Shown here piece after piece: positions 30,146-39,353 of a stretch of DNA of 64,000 nucleotides. The notes under the pieces are model-generated. The model did no database searches. It saw only the letters and a list, made by a program, of their open reading frames with translations, and was not told the origin of the DNA. Origin of the DNA: Candidatus Mycolicibacterium alkanivorans (GTDB lineage: Bacteria; Actinomycetota; Actinomycetes; Mycobacteriales; Mycobacteriaceae); assembly GCF_022760805.1 (NCBI RefSeq), contig NZ_JAIVFL010000001.1, forward strand, positions 1,550,001 through 1,614,000. The letters run 5' to 3'. How positions within the stretch are numbered: position 1 is the first letter of the stretch; each line of letters starts with the position of its first letter. The translations under genes and the position numbers were made by a program.

Positions 30146-31306
30146 CTAGTCGACTGAGGGGCCACCGTCGGCAGCGGCCGCCACCTCGGCCCTGATCCGG
30201 CGCCGAAACAGGCGGCGGCGCTTCTCCGGTGGCTCGTCGACCGTCATCTCGACACCCTTGTACACGGCCAGGTACACCGAGATGGTGGTGACGATGATGA
30301 TCATCAGCACTGGACCCAGCACGATGCCCCAGATCCCGAACATCGCAATCCCAGAGAACACCGCCAGCAGCATGAGTGCCGAGTCCAGTCGCGCCTCGCG
30401 TGGCACCAGGATGGGCCGCAGAAAGTTGTCGATGTTGGTGGTGCCGAGGATGTGGAACAGCACTACGAACAGGCCGCCGACGATGTTGCCGAACAGGATC
30501 ATCCCGATGCCGACCGGGATGGTGACGATGCCGCTGCCCAACGGGATCACCGACAGCGCGGTGAGGAAGATCGCGAAGATGAAGAATCCGTTGTGGAAGC
30601 CGGCGATGTAGATCGACACCGCTCCGAGGACGCCCTGAACGGAGGCAATGATGAACTGCCCCTTCACAGTTCCCTTCACCATCGCACCCATTTTCGCGAG
30701 GTAGAGGTCGGTGACCTCGTCGCCTAGTGGGTTGAGCCGGCGTACCAGGGTCAGCAGGGCCTGCTGGTTGGTCAGCAGGGATATCAGCACGTAGAGGAAG
30801 ATGATCGCCGACGTGACCCCGTCGATTACCCCGCCGACTGCACCCGTCAGGGAGTGCAGCAACCATTGGCCCACGTTCTGCGAGACGCTGACCATCGTCT
30901 CGCGCAGCGACTCGGTGGTCACGCTGAAGTGGCCGAACGGCAGCTTGGCCAGCAGGTTGTTGACGAACTCGATGGCCTGGGTGCCCAGCGTCGACAGATC
31001 AGCAGTCTGCACCCAGTCCGCGACGTGCACCACCATCTGTGAAGCCTGAAGCACCGCAACCGTTATCAGCGCACCAACCGGCGCGATCACTGTTGCCAGC
31101 GCGGCCAGTACCGTCAACGTGGCCGATAAACCGGTGTTGAACCGCCCCCGGCAGCGGTTGTAGAGCGGGGTGAACAGATAGGCGACGATCGCGGCGATCA
31201 CCACCAGCATGAAGTAGTGCCGCAGGAAGTAGGCACCGAAGAGCAGTGCGATAACGGTGACCGCCGCCAGCGCGCGCTTCTGGGTGAGGGTGAATTCTGT
31301 GTTCAA
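30146..31306 (-). CDS. AI-2E family transporter (permease)
   Basis: 386 residues with about eight membrane segments, paired at the N terminus (residues ~12-50), then TLTVLAALATVIAPVGALI, a long amphipathic region, and a C-terminal bundle with the family motif PLGSGIVTIPVGIGMILFG. The charged C-terminal tail is cytosolic. It matches Rv1101c in length. The family name comes from E. coli TqsA; other members are Na+/H+ antiporters or efflux proteins, so the substrate cannot be stated. Confidence 0.85.
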   Translation of the reverse strand: MNTEFTLTQKRALAAVTVIALLFGAYFLRHYFMLVVIAAIVAYLFTPLYNRCRGRFNTGLSATLTVLAALATVIAPVGALITVAVLQASQMVVHVADWVQTADLSTLGTQAIEFVNNLLAKLPFGHFSVTTESLRETMVSVSQNVGQWLLHSLTGAVGGVIDGVTSAIIFLYVLISLLTNQQALLTLVRRLNPLGDEVTDLYLAKMGAMVKGTVKGQFIIASVQGVLGAVSIYIAGFHNGFFIFAIFLTALSVIPLGSGIVTIPVGIGMILFGNIVGGLFVVLFHILGTTNIDNFLRPILVPREARLDSALMLLAVFSGIAMFGIWGIVLGPVLMIIIVTTISVYLAVYKGVEMTVDEPPEKRRRLFRRRIRAEVAAAADGGPSVD

Positions 31307-31308
31307 TG

Positions 31309-31698
31309 CTACTGATTCATCAGGCGGGTCAAGTGTTGGTTGATGTTCGGGTACCGCTTCAGGTGCGCCCCGCCGTTGAGGTCCAGAATCTCACCGGTCA
31401 TCCATGACGACTGTGGCGAGCACAGCCAGACCCCCGCCTCGGCGATTTCCTCCGGGGTACCCGGCCGGCCCAGCGCGGTGTTCTCGACGTACCCGGTGAC
31501 CTCCGCCGCCGCCGAGCTGTGCGGCGCGCCCAGCTCGGCTGCCCGCGGTGACGCCAGGTCGGTGTTGCGGTCGGCGATCGTCACCCGCCAGCCCTCGCCG
31601 GCCAGCTCCTGCGCCGTCCCCCAGCCGATGCCCGACGCGCCGGCGTCGTCGTCCGGATTTCCCTTGCGGCCCTCGGCCACTGCTCCGACAAGTCCCAT
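31309..31698 (-). pseudogene. Internally deleted short-chain dehydrogenase/reductase
   Basis: 129 residues. The first ~50 look like the Rossmann start of an SDR (ASGIGWGTAQELAGEGW, VTIADRN), and the last ~65 are the SDR C terminus (LGRPGTPEEIAEAGVWLCSP, SSWMTGEILDLNGGAHLK). The central half, which should contain NNAG, the catalytic Ser and YxxxK, is missing through an in-frame deletion of about 120 codons. It cannot be an active dehydrogenase. It runs head-to-tail into the epimerase remnant upstream. Confidence 0.75.
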
Positions 31699-31729
31699 CG
31701 CCGCGGTGGCCCCACCTCGCCCTGGGTAA

Positions 31730-32009
31730 GACGGTGGCTGTCGTCACCGCCGATTCGCAGGATCACCCAGTCCTGCGCCGAGCCGCGCACGATGTGTTCT
31801 GCCTCCACCTTGTGCCCGCCGCAGATGTCGCAGGGCCGCATCGGCGTGTCATTGACCGTCACACCGCGTGGCAACGCCGCGGCGGCCTCGCGGTTGGCGG
31901 CCGTGTCCAGATCGGTCGCCACCACGTGGCGCCCTGCTGCCGCCAGATGCTCGACCGTTGCGGTACCCACCAATCCGAATGCGCCGGTGACCGGCACAGC
32001 ATCGGACAT
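31730..32009 (-). pseudogene. Remnant of an NAD-dependent epimerase/dehydratase-family gene
   Basis: From ATG 32009 the frame reads MSDAVPVTGAFGLVGTATVE, a typical extended-SDR Rossmann start (TGAxGxxG), then HVVATDLDTAANREAAAALP. It then jumps to a later part, HKVEAEHIVRGSAQDWVILR, so the middle is deleted. After ~31735 the similarity ends and the frame runs antisense-like through the SDR remnant. No active-site Tyr-Lys pair remains. Confidence 0.7.
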
Positions 32010-32076
32010 CGACATCCCTCCCTAAGAGCAGGTTCCAGTGGACGGTACCCTCCGAACCCACAACTACGCTCAGTAC

Positions 32077-32499
32077 ATGCGGGGCGGAAGAACCTGCGGA
32101 CTGGCCATGGCCGCACTCGTGCTGTCGGCGACCCTCGCGGGTTGTGGCAGCCGGGACGGCGGCGACAAGGCCCCGGCCGCCGGGCACCGACCCGCCATAC
32201 TCAACGACGTCTCCACCGCTGACGTCCTCGACGCCATCACCAAGGCCAAGTTACCCGCGGTCAACGCCCGTGACGCGACAGCCGCCACCTGCCCGGAGGC
32301 GGGGTGTGCGGAAGCTCGCGCCACCGACACCGTGATGATCCTGAAGTTCGCGAGCACCGGCCGCGCCGAATTGTATGCCAGCGCGATGCCCGCCATGATG
32401 CAGGTCGAGGACATCGTGCTGGTCTTCGACAAGACCGTGAACGACGCTCAGAAGGCCGCCTACGGTCGGGTGGTCATGAACGCCATCGCCGGGCGCTGA
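32077..32499 (+). CDS. Small lipoprotein, unknown function
   Basis: 140 residues from ATG 32077 (MRGGRTCGLAMAALVLSATL). A lipoprotein signal with lipobox LAGC and modified cysteine at about residue 23 is followed by a ~115-residue exported domain containing a CPEAGC pair and an alternating beta pattern (VMILKFASTGRAELYA, EDIVLVFDK). It is divergent from the epimerase remnant. An upstream in-frame ATG at 32038 lies before the signal and is less likely. No domain is recognised. Confidence 0.7.
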   Translation: MRGGRTCGLAMAALVLSATLAGCGSRDGGDKAPAAGHRPAILNDVSTADVLDAITKAKLPAVNARDATAATCPEAGCAEARATDTVMILKFASTGRAELYASAMPAMMQVEDIVLVFDKTVNDAQKAAYGRVVMNAIAGR

Positions 32500-32820
32500 C
32501 CAGCTACGGTGACCGTCTGCTTTCCGGCGCCATTGATCTGCGCGCACAGATCGGTGCCGTACGGCAGGCAGTGCTGCAACGCCTCTTCGGTGGTGTCCAG
32601 CGGCTGGTAGCCGAGTCACGGCGCGCCGTGTCGATGGAGAAGTAGTTGTCGAGGTAAAACCGTTCCACCCCAAGGGGTGCTAGCGGCGGCCCGGGGCAGG
32701 CCGAACCGGAAGTGCAGCCACTCCGCCGGCGATGCGCTGGCCACCCATCACCACGCTGTCAGATGCGGTGCAGACGAACCGCTGACCCCGGCCCGCCTGC
32801 GCGGCGTGCACCAGGGCGAC
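32500..32820 (-). pseudogene. Decayed 3-beta-hydroxysteroid (cholesterol) dehydrogenase gene
   Basis: Reading the minus strand in three frames recovers pieces of the Rv1106c-type protein in order: ALVHAAQAGRGQRFVCTASD followed by SVVMGGQRIAGG (the catalytic Ser region), then after a large deletion EWLHFRFGLP, then ERFYLDNYFSIDTARRD, then after a one-base slip GYQPLDTTEEALQHCLPYG. The YxxxK region and the Rossmann start are gone. It lies directly upstream of xseB, exactly where the intact gene sits in M. tuberculosis, which confirms the identity. Confidence 0.82.
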
Positions 32821-32826
32821 GTCGGA

Positions 32827-33054
32827 TCAGCCGTCCGTCACCTCGCGGGCACCCAGGGCGTCCTCGATGCGCTTGCGGGCTCCGGCCAAGTGCCCTTCAC
32901 AGCGTCTAGCCAGTTCCTCGCCACGTTCCCACAGCTTCAGCGACGCGTCCAGGTCGAGGCCGCCCTGTTCGAGGACGCGCACCACCTCGATCAGCTCGTC
33001 GCGGCATTCCTCGTACCCGAGTGAACTAACGGGCTTCGTCGTCTCGTCGCTCAT
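32827..33054 (-). CDS. xseB: Exodeoxyribonuclease VII small subunit
   Basis: 75 residues, almost wholly helical: [20 protein letters not shown], then [22 protein letters not shown], the family signature. It binds XseA to form the single-strand exonuclease VII. The 4-base overlap with the end of xseA shows translational coupling. Confidence 0.93.
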   Translation of the reverse strand: MSDETTKPVSSLGYEECRDELIEVVRVLEQGGLDLDASLKLWERGEELARRCEGHLAGARKRIEDALGAREVTDG

Positions 33055-34286
33055 GCGGCTCCATCCGTCGGGCCGGTACTGGTGGCGCCCAGCGCGCCGT
33101 CGGAAACCCGGATCCGTAATCGGGCCCCTGCCGGTGCCTCGGCGGTCGTACGCAGGATCGCGCCGCGGTCGACGGTCTGCACCACCGCGTAGCCGCGCGC
33201 CAGGGTGGCCGCCGGTCCCAAGGTGGCCAGCCGCGCGGCCAGATGACCGACCCGATCGGATTCCGCCGCCACCAGCCGGTTGACGTCGCGACGGACCGCG
33301 GCGCGGGCTCGCGCCACCTCCTCACCGCGCTGGGTGATCGCGCGCAGCGGGTCGGCGAGTACCGGACGGCTGCGCAGCTGCGCCAGGGTGCGGTGCTCAC
33401 GGGCGACCCAGTTGCGCAGCGCCTGCGCACTGCGCTGGCGCAGCTCGCCGACCAGCGCCAGCTCGGCGACGGTGTCGGGAACCACCCTCTTGGCCGCATC
33501 GGTCGGGGTGGCCGCCCGCAGGTCGGCGACCAGGTCACACAGCGGGTTGTCGGGCTCGTGTCCCACCGCGCTGACCACCGGCGTGGTGCACGCTGAGATC
33601 GCCCGGCACAGCGTCTCGTCGGAGAACGGCAGCAGGTCCTCCACGCTGCCGCCGCCGCGGGCGATCACGATGACGTCGACCTCAGGATCGCCGTCCAGCT
33701 CACGGAGTGCCTCGACGATCTGCGCCACCGCATTGGCGCCCTGCACCGCGGTGTTGCGGATCGCGAACCGCACCGCGGGCCAGCGCTGGGCGGCCACCGT
33801 CGTCACGTCGTGCTCGGCCGCGCTGGCCCGTCCGGTGATCAGTCCGATGGTCGACGGCAGGAAGGGCAGCGGCCGCTTGAGTCTCGGGTCGAACAGGCCC
33901 TCGGCGTCGAGCAGGCGGCGCAGCCGCTCGATGCGGGCCAACAGCTCGCCGACGCCGACGGCGCGAATCTCGCTGAGCCGCAATGAGAACGAGCCACGGC
34001 CGGTGTAGAAAGTGGGCTTGCCGCACACCACCACCTGGGTACCCTCGGTGAGCTTCACCGGCGCCGAGAGCACCAGGTCACGCGGGCAGGTGACGGTCAG
34101 CGACATGTCGGCGGCCGGGTCGCGCAGCACCATGAACACCGTCTTGGAGTCGTTGCGAGGGTTGATCTGGGTGAGCTGGCCCTCCACCCACACCGTGCCG
34201 AGCTTGTCGATCCAGCCCGCGACCCGGATGGCGACGGCGCGAACCGGGAACGGGTTCTCTGCAGAGCCGCCCAGCGCGCTGGTCAC
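33051..34286 (-). CDS. xseA: Exodeoxyribonuclease VII large subunit
   Basis: 411 residues. An N-terminal OB fold (~12-105, with [24 protein letters not shown]) is followed by the catalytic domain: [39 protein letters not shown] with the conserved Gly-rich/acidic motif, and [21 protein letters not shown] long coiled-coil region precedes the short C terminus. GTG 34286 overlaps the upstream gene stop in a GTGA arrangement. Together with XseB it degrades single-stranded DNA in repair. Confidence 0.94.
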   Translation of the reverse strand: MTSALGGSAENPFPVRAVAIRVAGWIDKLGTVWVEGQLTQINPRNDSKTVFMVLRDPAADMSLTVTCPRDLVLSAPVKLTEGTQVVVCGKPTFYTGRGSFSLRLSEIRAVGVGELLARIERLRRLLDAEGLFDPRLKRPLPFLPSTIGLITGRASAAEHDVTTVAAQRWPAVRFAIRNTAVQGANAVAQIVEALRELDGDPEVDVIVIARGGGSVEDLLPFSDETLCRAISACTTPVVSAVGHEPDNPLCDLVADLRAATPTDAAKRVVPDTVAELALVGELRQRSAQALRNWVAREHRTLAQLRSRPVLADPLRAITQRGEEVARARAAVRRDVNRLVAAESDRVGHLAARLATLGPAATLARGYAVVQTVDRGAILRTTAEAPAGARLRIRVSDGALGATSTGPTDGAA

Positions 34287-34852
34287 TTGGCGGTCGCGCG
34301 GGTGATCCTGTTGGCCAGCAGCGTCTGGAACGGCGCGCGGGACTTGGAGGCCTCCTCGTAGGCCAGCAGTGCCTCGAGGTCGGCCACGCTCAGCGACTGC
34401 GACCGCGCCCGCAGCTGCGCCAGAGTCAGCGACCCGTAGTCGAGTTCCTCGGCGATCGGCGGCGCCGTCACGGTGGCGCTCTTGCGGTCGGATTTGGTGA
34501 CCGTTTCCTGACTGCGCGTCTCCACTCCGTCAGCCACCGAATACAGCGCGAAGCGGCCCTCGGTGAGGCGCTCACCGTCACCGGCCGGCGCTTCGGTGTC
34601 CTGCGGGAGGTCCTCGTCGAAGGTCGCCCACACCGGCTGCTCGTCCTTGGGCGGGAAGATGCTCTCCAGCGCCGAGTCGCCCTTGGTCACCAGGTCCGCG
34701 AGGTCCTGCTGCACTTTCATCACGATGTGCGCGACAGTGCTGGCCACTGTCATCGGGTACATCAGGATGGTCTGGGGCAGCTTGCGGGTCTCCTCGATCG
34801 CGGTGACGGCGGCGCCGACCAGCAGGCGAACCCCATATGGTGCTGTTGCCAT
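34283..34852 (-). CDS. Lipid droplet-associated protein (Rv1109c family)
   Basis: 189 residues from ATG 34852 ([20 protein letters not shown]). The amphipathic, weakly hydrophobic N-terminal ~60 residues could bind lipid droplets; the C terminus is acidic then helical ([25 protein letters not shown]). The family name comes from lipid-droplet proteomics in mycobacteria and has no known enzymatic role. It is first in the operon with xseA-xseB and divergent from ispH with 53 bases between. Confidence 0.8.
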   Translation of the reverse strand: MATAPYGVRLLVGAAVTAIEETRKLPQTILMYPMTVASTVAHIVMKVQQDLADLVTKGDSALESIFPPKDEQPVWATFDEDLPQDTEAPAGDGERLTEGRFALYSVADGVETRSQETVTKSDRKSATVTAPPIAEELDYGSLTLAQLRARSQSLSVADLEALLAYEEASKSRAPFQTLLANRITRATAK

Positions 34853-34893
34853 GGGCCCCAGCCTACGGCTGGCCCGGCCGCGTTGCGGGAACG

Positions 34894-34899
34894 TACCCT
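34894..34899 (+). promoter_or_regulatory. -10 box for a leaderless ispH transcript
   Basis: TACCCT ends six bases before ATG 34906 with no ribosome-binding site in between. Confidence 0.45.
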
Positions 34900-34905
34900 G
34901 AAACC

Positions 34906-35907
34906 ATGCCGCCAACCGTCAACGTGGGGATTCCCGGTGCGTCGAGCACGGCCGCCGACCGCGCGAGCGGAAAGCGCGTCCTGCTGGCCGAGCCCCGCGG
35001 CTACTGCGCCGGCGTGGACCGCGCGGTGGAGACCGTCGAGCGGGCCCTGGAGAAGCACGGCGCCCCGGTCTACGTCCGCCACGAGATCGTGCACAACAAG
35101 CACGTAGTGGACACGCTGGCCAAGGCCGGCGCCGTCTTCGTCAAGGAGACCGACGAGGTGCCCGAGGGCGCCATCGTGGTGTTCTCCGCGCACGGCGTCG
35201 CCCCGACCGTCCACGAAACCGCCGCCGCCCGCAGCCTGCAGGTCATCGACGCCACCTGCCCGTTGGTGACCAAGGTGCACAACGAGGCCAAGCGGTTCGC
35301 CCGCGACGACTACGACATCCTGCTGATCGGCCACGAGGGCCACGAGGAGGTCGTCGGCACCGCCGGTGAGGCGCCCGATCACGTCCAGGTCGTCGACAAC
35401 CCGGACGCGGTGGACAAGGTCACCATGCGGGACCCGAACAAGGTCATCTGGTTGTCGCAGACCACGCTGAGCGTCGACGAGACGATGGAGACCGTCGCCC
35501 GGCTCCGCGAGAAGTTCCCGACACTGCAGGACCCGCCGAGTGATGACATCTGCTACGCCACCCAGAACCGGCAAGGCGCGGTCAAAGCCATGGCCCCGGA
35601 GTGCGACCTGGTGATCGTGGTGGGCTCGCGCAACTCGTCGAACTCGGTGCGGCTGGTCGAGGTGGCGCTGGGCGCCGGTGCCAAGGACTCACATCTGGTG
35701 GACTATGCCGAAGACATCGACCCGGCATGGCTGGGTGGTGTCACGACCGTCGGCGTTACCTCGGGTGCGTCGGTTCCCGAGGTGCTGGTGCGCGGCGTGT
35801 TGGAGCGGCTGGCCGAGTTCGGTTACGACACCGTGCAATCGGTGACCACGGCCAACGAGACGCTGGTATTCGCGCTGCCCCGCGAGATCCGCCCGGCCCG
35901 CTCGTAG
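34906..35907 (+). CDS. ispH: 4-hydroxy-3-methylbut-2-enyl diphosphate reductase
   Basis: 333 residues. The three cysteines that hold the Fe-S cluster are C34 ([10 protein letters not shown]), C118 (DATCPLVTK) and C216 ([11 protein letters not shown]); histidines in RHEIVHNK and FSAHGV line the substrate pocket. It reduces HMBPP to IPP and DMAPP, the last step of the MEP pathway. It corresponds to LytB2 (Rv1110). An in-frame start at 34837 exists but would run into the divergent gene; the -10 box at 34894 supports ATG 34906. Confidence 0.95.
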   Translation: MPPTVNVGIPGASSTAADRASGKRVLLAEPRGYCAGVDRAVETVERALEKHGAPVYVRHEIVHNKHVVDTLAKAGAVFVKETDEVPEGAIVVFSAHGVAPTVHETAAARSLQVIDATCPLVTKVHNEAKRFARDDYDILLIGHEGHEEVVGTAGEAPDHVQVVDNPDAVDKVTMRDPNKVIWLSQTTLSVDETMETVARLREKFPTLQDPPSDDICYATQNRQGAVKAMAPECDLVIVVGSRNSSNSVRLVEVALGAGAKDSHLVDYAEDIDPAWLGGVTTVGVTSGASVPEVLVRGVLERLAEFGYDTVQSVTTANETLVFALPREIRPARS

Positions 35908-35910
35908 CGC

Positions 35911-36969
35911 TCAGCGCTCGTAGCGAGGACGGCCGCGGTTCTCGTCGTCCTCGGACCCCCGATACCGCACCCGGGACACCGGGTGATGCGTGGTGTCCCC
36001 GCTAGGCGGGACCGGTGGTGGGCGACGCCCCGCCGGCGGCGGCTCGTACGGCGGGCACGACGAGGGGTAGGGGTCGTGGGCCCGCCAGGGCTCGTAGGCC
36101 GGGTACTCGCGCCGCGGCGCAGGAATGTACGGGTCGCGGGGCTCACGTGGCTCGCGGCGGCGCGGCGGCGGCGTGCGGGGGTCACCGTCACGCGGTGGAC
36201 GCGGGCGGCGACGCGGCGGCTCTTCTGCCGGGTCGAACTCCGGCGCCCGGCGCCTGGTGGTCTGGCGGCGCGGCCGTTCGTCTCCCGCCTCGGTGATGTC
36301 CTCCAGCGGGGGACGGGCGTGCCGGGACCGTGTCGCTGCGGGCCGTTTGGCGGGGCGCCCGGAACGGGGGCGTTTCTCCGCGGTAGCCGGGCGGTCGATG
36401 CTGTGCTTGCGCGTGGGTTTCGGTTCGGCGAGCTCTTCGGCGTCCTCGCGGTTGAACAGCGCGCTGAACTTGGCCGCCAGCTCGGCGAGCTTGCTCGGCG
36501 CAGCCGTCGCGTCGGCGGCCGATGCCGCCGAGTGTCCGGCCATGGCGAAGTACCAGCGGGCCATCCCGACCAGCAGCACTCCGGCCGTGGTGAACAGCAT
36601 CAGCGGGAAGCGTTCGATCAGCGGGTAGCCGCAGTTGATCAGGGTGTCCTTGATCCCGGTGAAACTCGCACCGTGAAACAGGAAGTAGGCACCCGGCACG
36701 GCCACGAACAGGATCAGCGGCGGCTGAATCACGGCGGTGAAAATTCCGGACTGGCGCACAGCCAGCACGGCGGCCACACACCCGAGGGCATACATCGCGG
36801 AGAACACCCCGCCGAGTTGCTTGTTGCTCGAACCCGCGTCGATGGCGAAGCCGATAGTGGTGGCGATCACAGCGATGAGGACAGCTGCCCACCACGGCAC
36901 CCCGGGCAGATTCGGGTGCGGGGAGCGACTTTCGGCCGCCACCGACGACCTTGTCCGCTGAGCTGACAC
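35911..36969 (-). CDS. DUF6542 membrane protein with long Arg/Pro-rich C-terminal tail
   Basis: 352 residues from GTG 36969 (VSAQRTRSSVAAES). Four hydrophobic segments lie in residues ~28-150 (WWAAVLIAVIATTIGFAI, MYALGCVAAVLAV, PLILFVAVPGAYFLFHGA, FPLMLFTTAGVLLVGMARWY). The remaining ~190 residues are disordered, rich in Arg and Pro (RRRPRPPRDGD type), and probably cytosolic. Rv1111c homolog, ending three bases from the ispH stop, convergent. Function is not known. Confidence 0.78.
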   Translation of the reverse strand: MSAQRTRSSVAAESRSPHPNLPGVPWWAAVLIAVIATTIGFAIDAGSSNKQLGGVFSAMYALGCVAAVLAVRQSGIFTAVIQPPLILFVAVPGAYFLFHGASFTGIKDTLINCGYPLIERFPLMLFTTAGVLLVGMARWYFAMAGHSAASAADATAAPSKLAELAAKFSALFNREDAEELAEPKPTRKHSIDRPATAEKRPRSGRPAKRPAATRSRHARPPLEDITEAGDERPRRQTTRRRAPEFDPAEEPPRRRPRPPRDGDPRTPPPRRREPREPRDPYIPAPRREYPAYEPWRAHDPYPSSCPPYEPPPAGRRPPPVPPSGDTTHHPVSRVRYRGSEDDENRGRPRYER

Positions 36970-37036
36970 AAGTAGACCGTACCGGGTTCGGATGGATGTG
37001 AGCTGCCGGCGCCGCCCGGTCGCGTCGTGCCTCTCG

Positions 37037-37042
37037 TAGACT
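37037..37042 (+). promoter_or_regulatory. -10 box upstream of ychF
   Basis: TAGACT ends nine bases before GTG 37052; no ribosome-binding site is evident, suggesting a leaderless or near-leaderless message. Confidence 0.4.
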
Positions 37043-37051
37043 GTGGTCCCT

Positions 37052-38131
37052 GTGAGCCTGAGCCTGGGAATAGTCGGTCTGCCCAATGTGGGGAAATCCA
37101 CCTTGTTCAATGCGCTGACCCGCAACAACGTGCTGGCCGCGAACTACCCGTTCGCAACCATCGAGCCGAACGAGGGCGTGGTTCCGCTGCCTGACCCCAG
37201 GCTGGCCAAGCTGGCGGAGATCTTCGGCTCCGAGCGCATCCTGCCGGCGCCGGTGACGTTCGTCGACATCGCCGGAATCGTCAGGGGCGCCTCCGAGGGC
37301 GCGGGCCTGGGCAACAAGTTCCTGGCCAACATCCGTGAGTGCGATGCCATCTGCCAGGTGGTGCGGGTCTTCGCCGATGACGACGTGGTGCACGTCGACG
37401 GCAAGGTAGACCCCAAGTCCGACATCGAGGTCATCGAAACCGAGCTGATCCTGGCCGACCTGCAGACCCTCGAGAAGGCAGTGCCGCGGCTGGAGAAGGA
37501 AGCCCGCAACAACAAGGAACGCAAGCCGGTGCACGAGGCTGCGGTGGTGGCCCAGGAACTGCTCAATTCCGGGACGACGTTGTTCGCCGCCGGCTCAAAG
37601 GTGGACTCGGAGCTCCTGCGCGAGCTGAACCTGTTGACCACCAAGCCTTTTCTGTACGTGTTCAACTGCGACGAGTCGGTGCTGACCGACGCCGAGAAGA
37701 TTACCGAGCTGCGGGCGATGGTGGCGCCGGCCGACGCGGTATTCCTCGACGCCAAGATCGAGTCGGAGCTCCAGGAGCTCGACGACGACTCGGCCGCCGA
37801 ACTGCTGGAGTCGATTGGCCAGACCGAGCGCGGCCTGGATGCGTTGGCGCGGGCCGGCTTTCACACACTCAACCTGCAGACGTACCTGACTGCGGGGCCA
37901 AAAGAGGCGCGCGCGTGGACGATTCATCGCGGTGACACCGCGCCGAAGGCGGCCGGGGTGATCCACTCCGACTTCGAGAAGGGTTTCATCAAAGCCGAGA
38001 TCGTGTCCTTCGACGACCTGTTCGAGGCCGGATCGATGGCAGCGGCCAAGGCCGCGGGCAAGGTCCGCATGGAGGGTAAGGACTACGTGATGGCCGACGG
38101 CGACGTGGTGGAGTTCCGCTTCAACGTCTAG
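37052..38131 (+). CDS. ychF: Redox-regulated/ribosome-associated P-loop NTPase YchF
   Basis: 359 residues. G1 is GLPNVGKST (9-17); FVDIAGIVRGASEGAGLGNKF is G3 with switch II; the G4-like FNCDES follows (YchF prefers ATP). A coiled-coil insert spans ~125-200, and the last ~85 residues are a TGS domain (TYLTAGPKEARAWTIHRG, YVMADGDVVEFRFNV). It is an Obg-family translation factor. GTG 37052 is used (MSLSLGIVGLPN). Confidence 0.94.
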   Translation: MSLSLGIVGLPNVGKSTLFNALTRNNVLAANYPFATIEPNEGVVPLPDPRLAKLAEIFGSERILPAPVTFVDIAGIVRGASEGAGLGNKFLANIRECDAICQVVRVFADDDVVHVDGKVDPKSDIEVIETELILADLQTLEKAVPRLEKEARNNKERKPVHEAAVVAQELLNSGTTLFAAGSKVDSELLRELNLLTTKPFLYVFNCDESVLTDAEKITELRAMVAPADAVFLDAKIESELQELDDDSAAELLESIGQTERGLDALARAGFHTLNLQTYLTAGPKEARAWTIHRGDTAPKAAGVIHSDFEKGFIKAEIVSFDDLFEAGSMAAAKAAGKVRMEGKDYVMADGDVVEFRFNV

Positions 38132-38244
38132 CGGGTGGCCACGCGTACCGAGCCGTCGCCGTGAGTTTGCGCTGAGGCCAGCGCGACGCCGCCCGCCACG
38201 AGTCCTCCGACGATGGCCTTCCGCATGTTGCAGGCGGCGTTCAC
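38128..38244 (-). CDS. Small exported peptide (38 residues)
   Basis: GTG 38244 is preceded by a perfect AAGGAGG ribosome site nine bases upstream (38254-38260). The product reads MNAACNMRKAIVGGLVAGGV followed by ALASAQ and a short polar tail, that is, a signal-peptide-like hydrophobic core with a plausible cleavage near SAQ. The stop overlaps the convergent ychF stop by four bases. No homolog is recognised, but the ribosome site argues for real translation. Confidence 0.45.
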   Translation of the reverse strand: MNAACNMRKAIVGGLVAGGVALASAQTHGDGSVRVATR

Positions 38245-38365
38245 GATGTGCGGCCTCCTTGCGTCGAGATTCCGCATGTGGTCGCGTCGCCGTTGCGACA
38301 AGTAGAAGGCGTCGTGGTGGCTACCGATCCCAAAGGTCGTCCGCGGCTTCGGCTGTCTGCGCGGT

Positions 38366-38461
38366 CTAGCCGCGGTGGTGATTGGGTGGTGGCCGGTAGA
38401 AACGTCCGTACTTGCGGTCCAGCCACCACTTCCGCACTTTCGATACCCACTTGGACTTCAT
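38366..38461 (-). CDS. Possible basic micro-protein (31 residues)
   Basis: ATG 38461 opens MKSKWVSKVRKWWLDRKYGR and ends with PPPNHHRG. It is unusually rich in Lys, Arg, Trp and Tyr. A weak GAGG lies eight bases upstream. It lies between the 38128 peptide and the divergent methyltransferase. Its composition differs from nearby shadow frames, but the evidence is thin. Confidence 0.28.
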   Translation of the reverse strand: MKSKWVSKVRKWWLDRKYGRFYRPPPNHHRG

Positions 38462-38524
38462 CAACTGAGCCTCGTCTTGTCGAGGGCAGACTGCACCCCG
38501 TGTCTGCGACGGTAGCATGCGTGA

Positions 38525-39271
38525 GTGAGTTTTGCCGTCGCGCCAGAGCGCTACGCGCGATTCATGGGCCGCTACGCCGAACCGCTCGCGGCGGCTTTCG
38601 CGGGATTCGTCGGTGTGGGGGCAGGCGCCAATGTGCTTGATGTCGGCTGCGGGCCGGGTGCTCTTACGGCGCATCTGTTGTCGGTCGGAGCCCAGGTGGC
38701 GGCGATCGATCCTTCGCCGCCGTTCATCGACGCAATCCGTGCGCGTTTCCCAGACATTGACGTGCGTCGGGGGACGGCGGAGGAACTGCCTTTCGACGCC
38801 GACGTCTTCGACGCCGCTCTTGCGCAGTTGGTGGTGCACTTCATGACGGATCCGGTGGCCGGCATCAGGCAGATGGCCCGCGTGACTCGGAGTGGCGGCC
38901 TCATCGGAGCATGCGTGTGGGACGGGCCGACCGGCGCCCTGGCGCCGTTCTGGGACGCGGTCCACACGATCGAGCCGGAAGCCCAGGACGAAGCACTGTT
39001 CTCCGGGGCCCGTAGGGGGCACCTGAGAGAGTTGTTCGAAGCTGCCGGCCTGCGCGACGTGGAAGAGAAGTCCATTGCGGTCGACGTTGTGCACCCGACC
39101 TTCGAGGAGTGGTGGGAGCCTTACACATTCGGTGTCGGCCCGGCCGGTGATTACGTGCAGCGACTCGATGAGGACGGTCGAGCACGTCTGCAGTCAGTGG
39201 CGCTCGAACTTATGGGCAGTGGGCCGTTCACCGTCACTGCTACAGCCTGGGCAGCCCGCGCTGCGGTGTGA
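38525..39271 (+). CDS. Class I SAM-dependent methyltransferase
   Basis: 248 residues. Motif I is VLDVGCGPGALT (~38-49), motif II is AIDPSPPFIDA, motif IV region is FDAALAQLVVHFM; a late LRDVEEKSIAVDVVHPTFEEWW is typical of ubiquinone/tocopherol-like methyltransferases (UbiE-like fold). GTG 38525 starts six bases after a TAGCAT -10 box (38513-38518), so it may be leaderless. The substrate is unknown. Confidence 0.8.
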   Translation: MSFAVAPERYARFMGRYAEPLAAAFAGFVGVGAGANVLDVGCGPGALTAHLLSVGAQVAAIDPSPPFIDAIRARFPDIDVRRGTAEELPFDADVFDAALAQLVVHFMTDPVAGIRQMARVTRSGGLIGACVWDGPTGALAPFWDAVHTIEPEAQDEALFSGARRGHLRELFEAAGLRDVEEKSIAVDVVHPTFEEWWEPYTFGVGPAGDYVQRLDEDGRARLQSVALELMGSGPFTVTATAWAARAAV

Positions 39272-39353
39272 CCGCGCGATGAGTCAACGATTGCGGCCGA
39301 CGTTGAGTGAGGAAGCTCGCCCAGGGTTGCTCGCACTTCGTCTACGAGATTCC

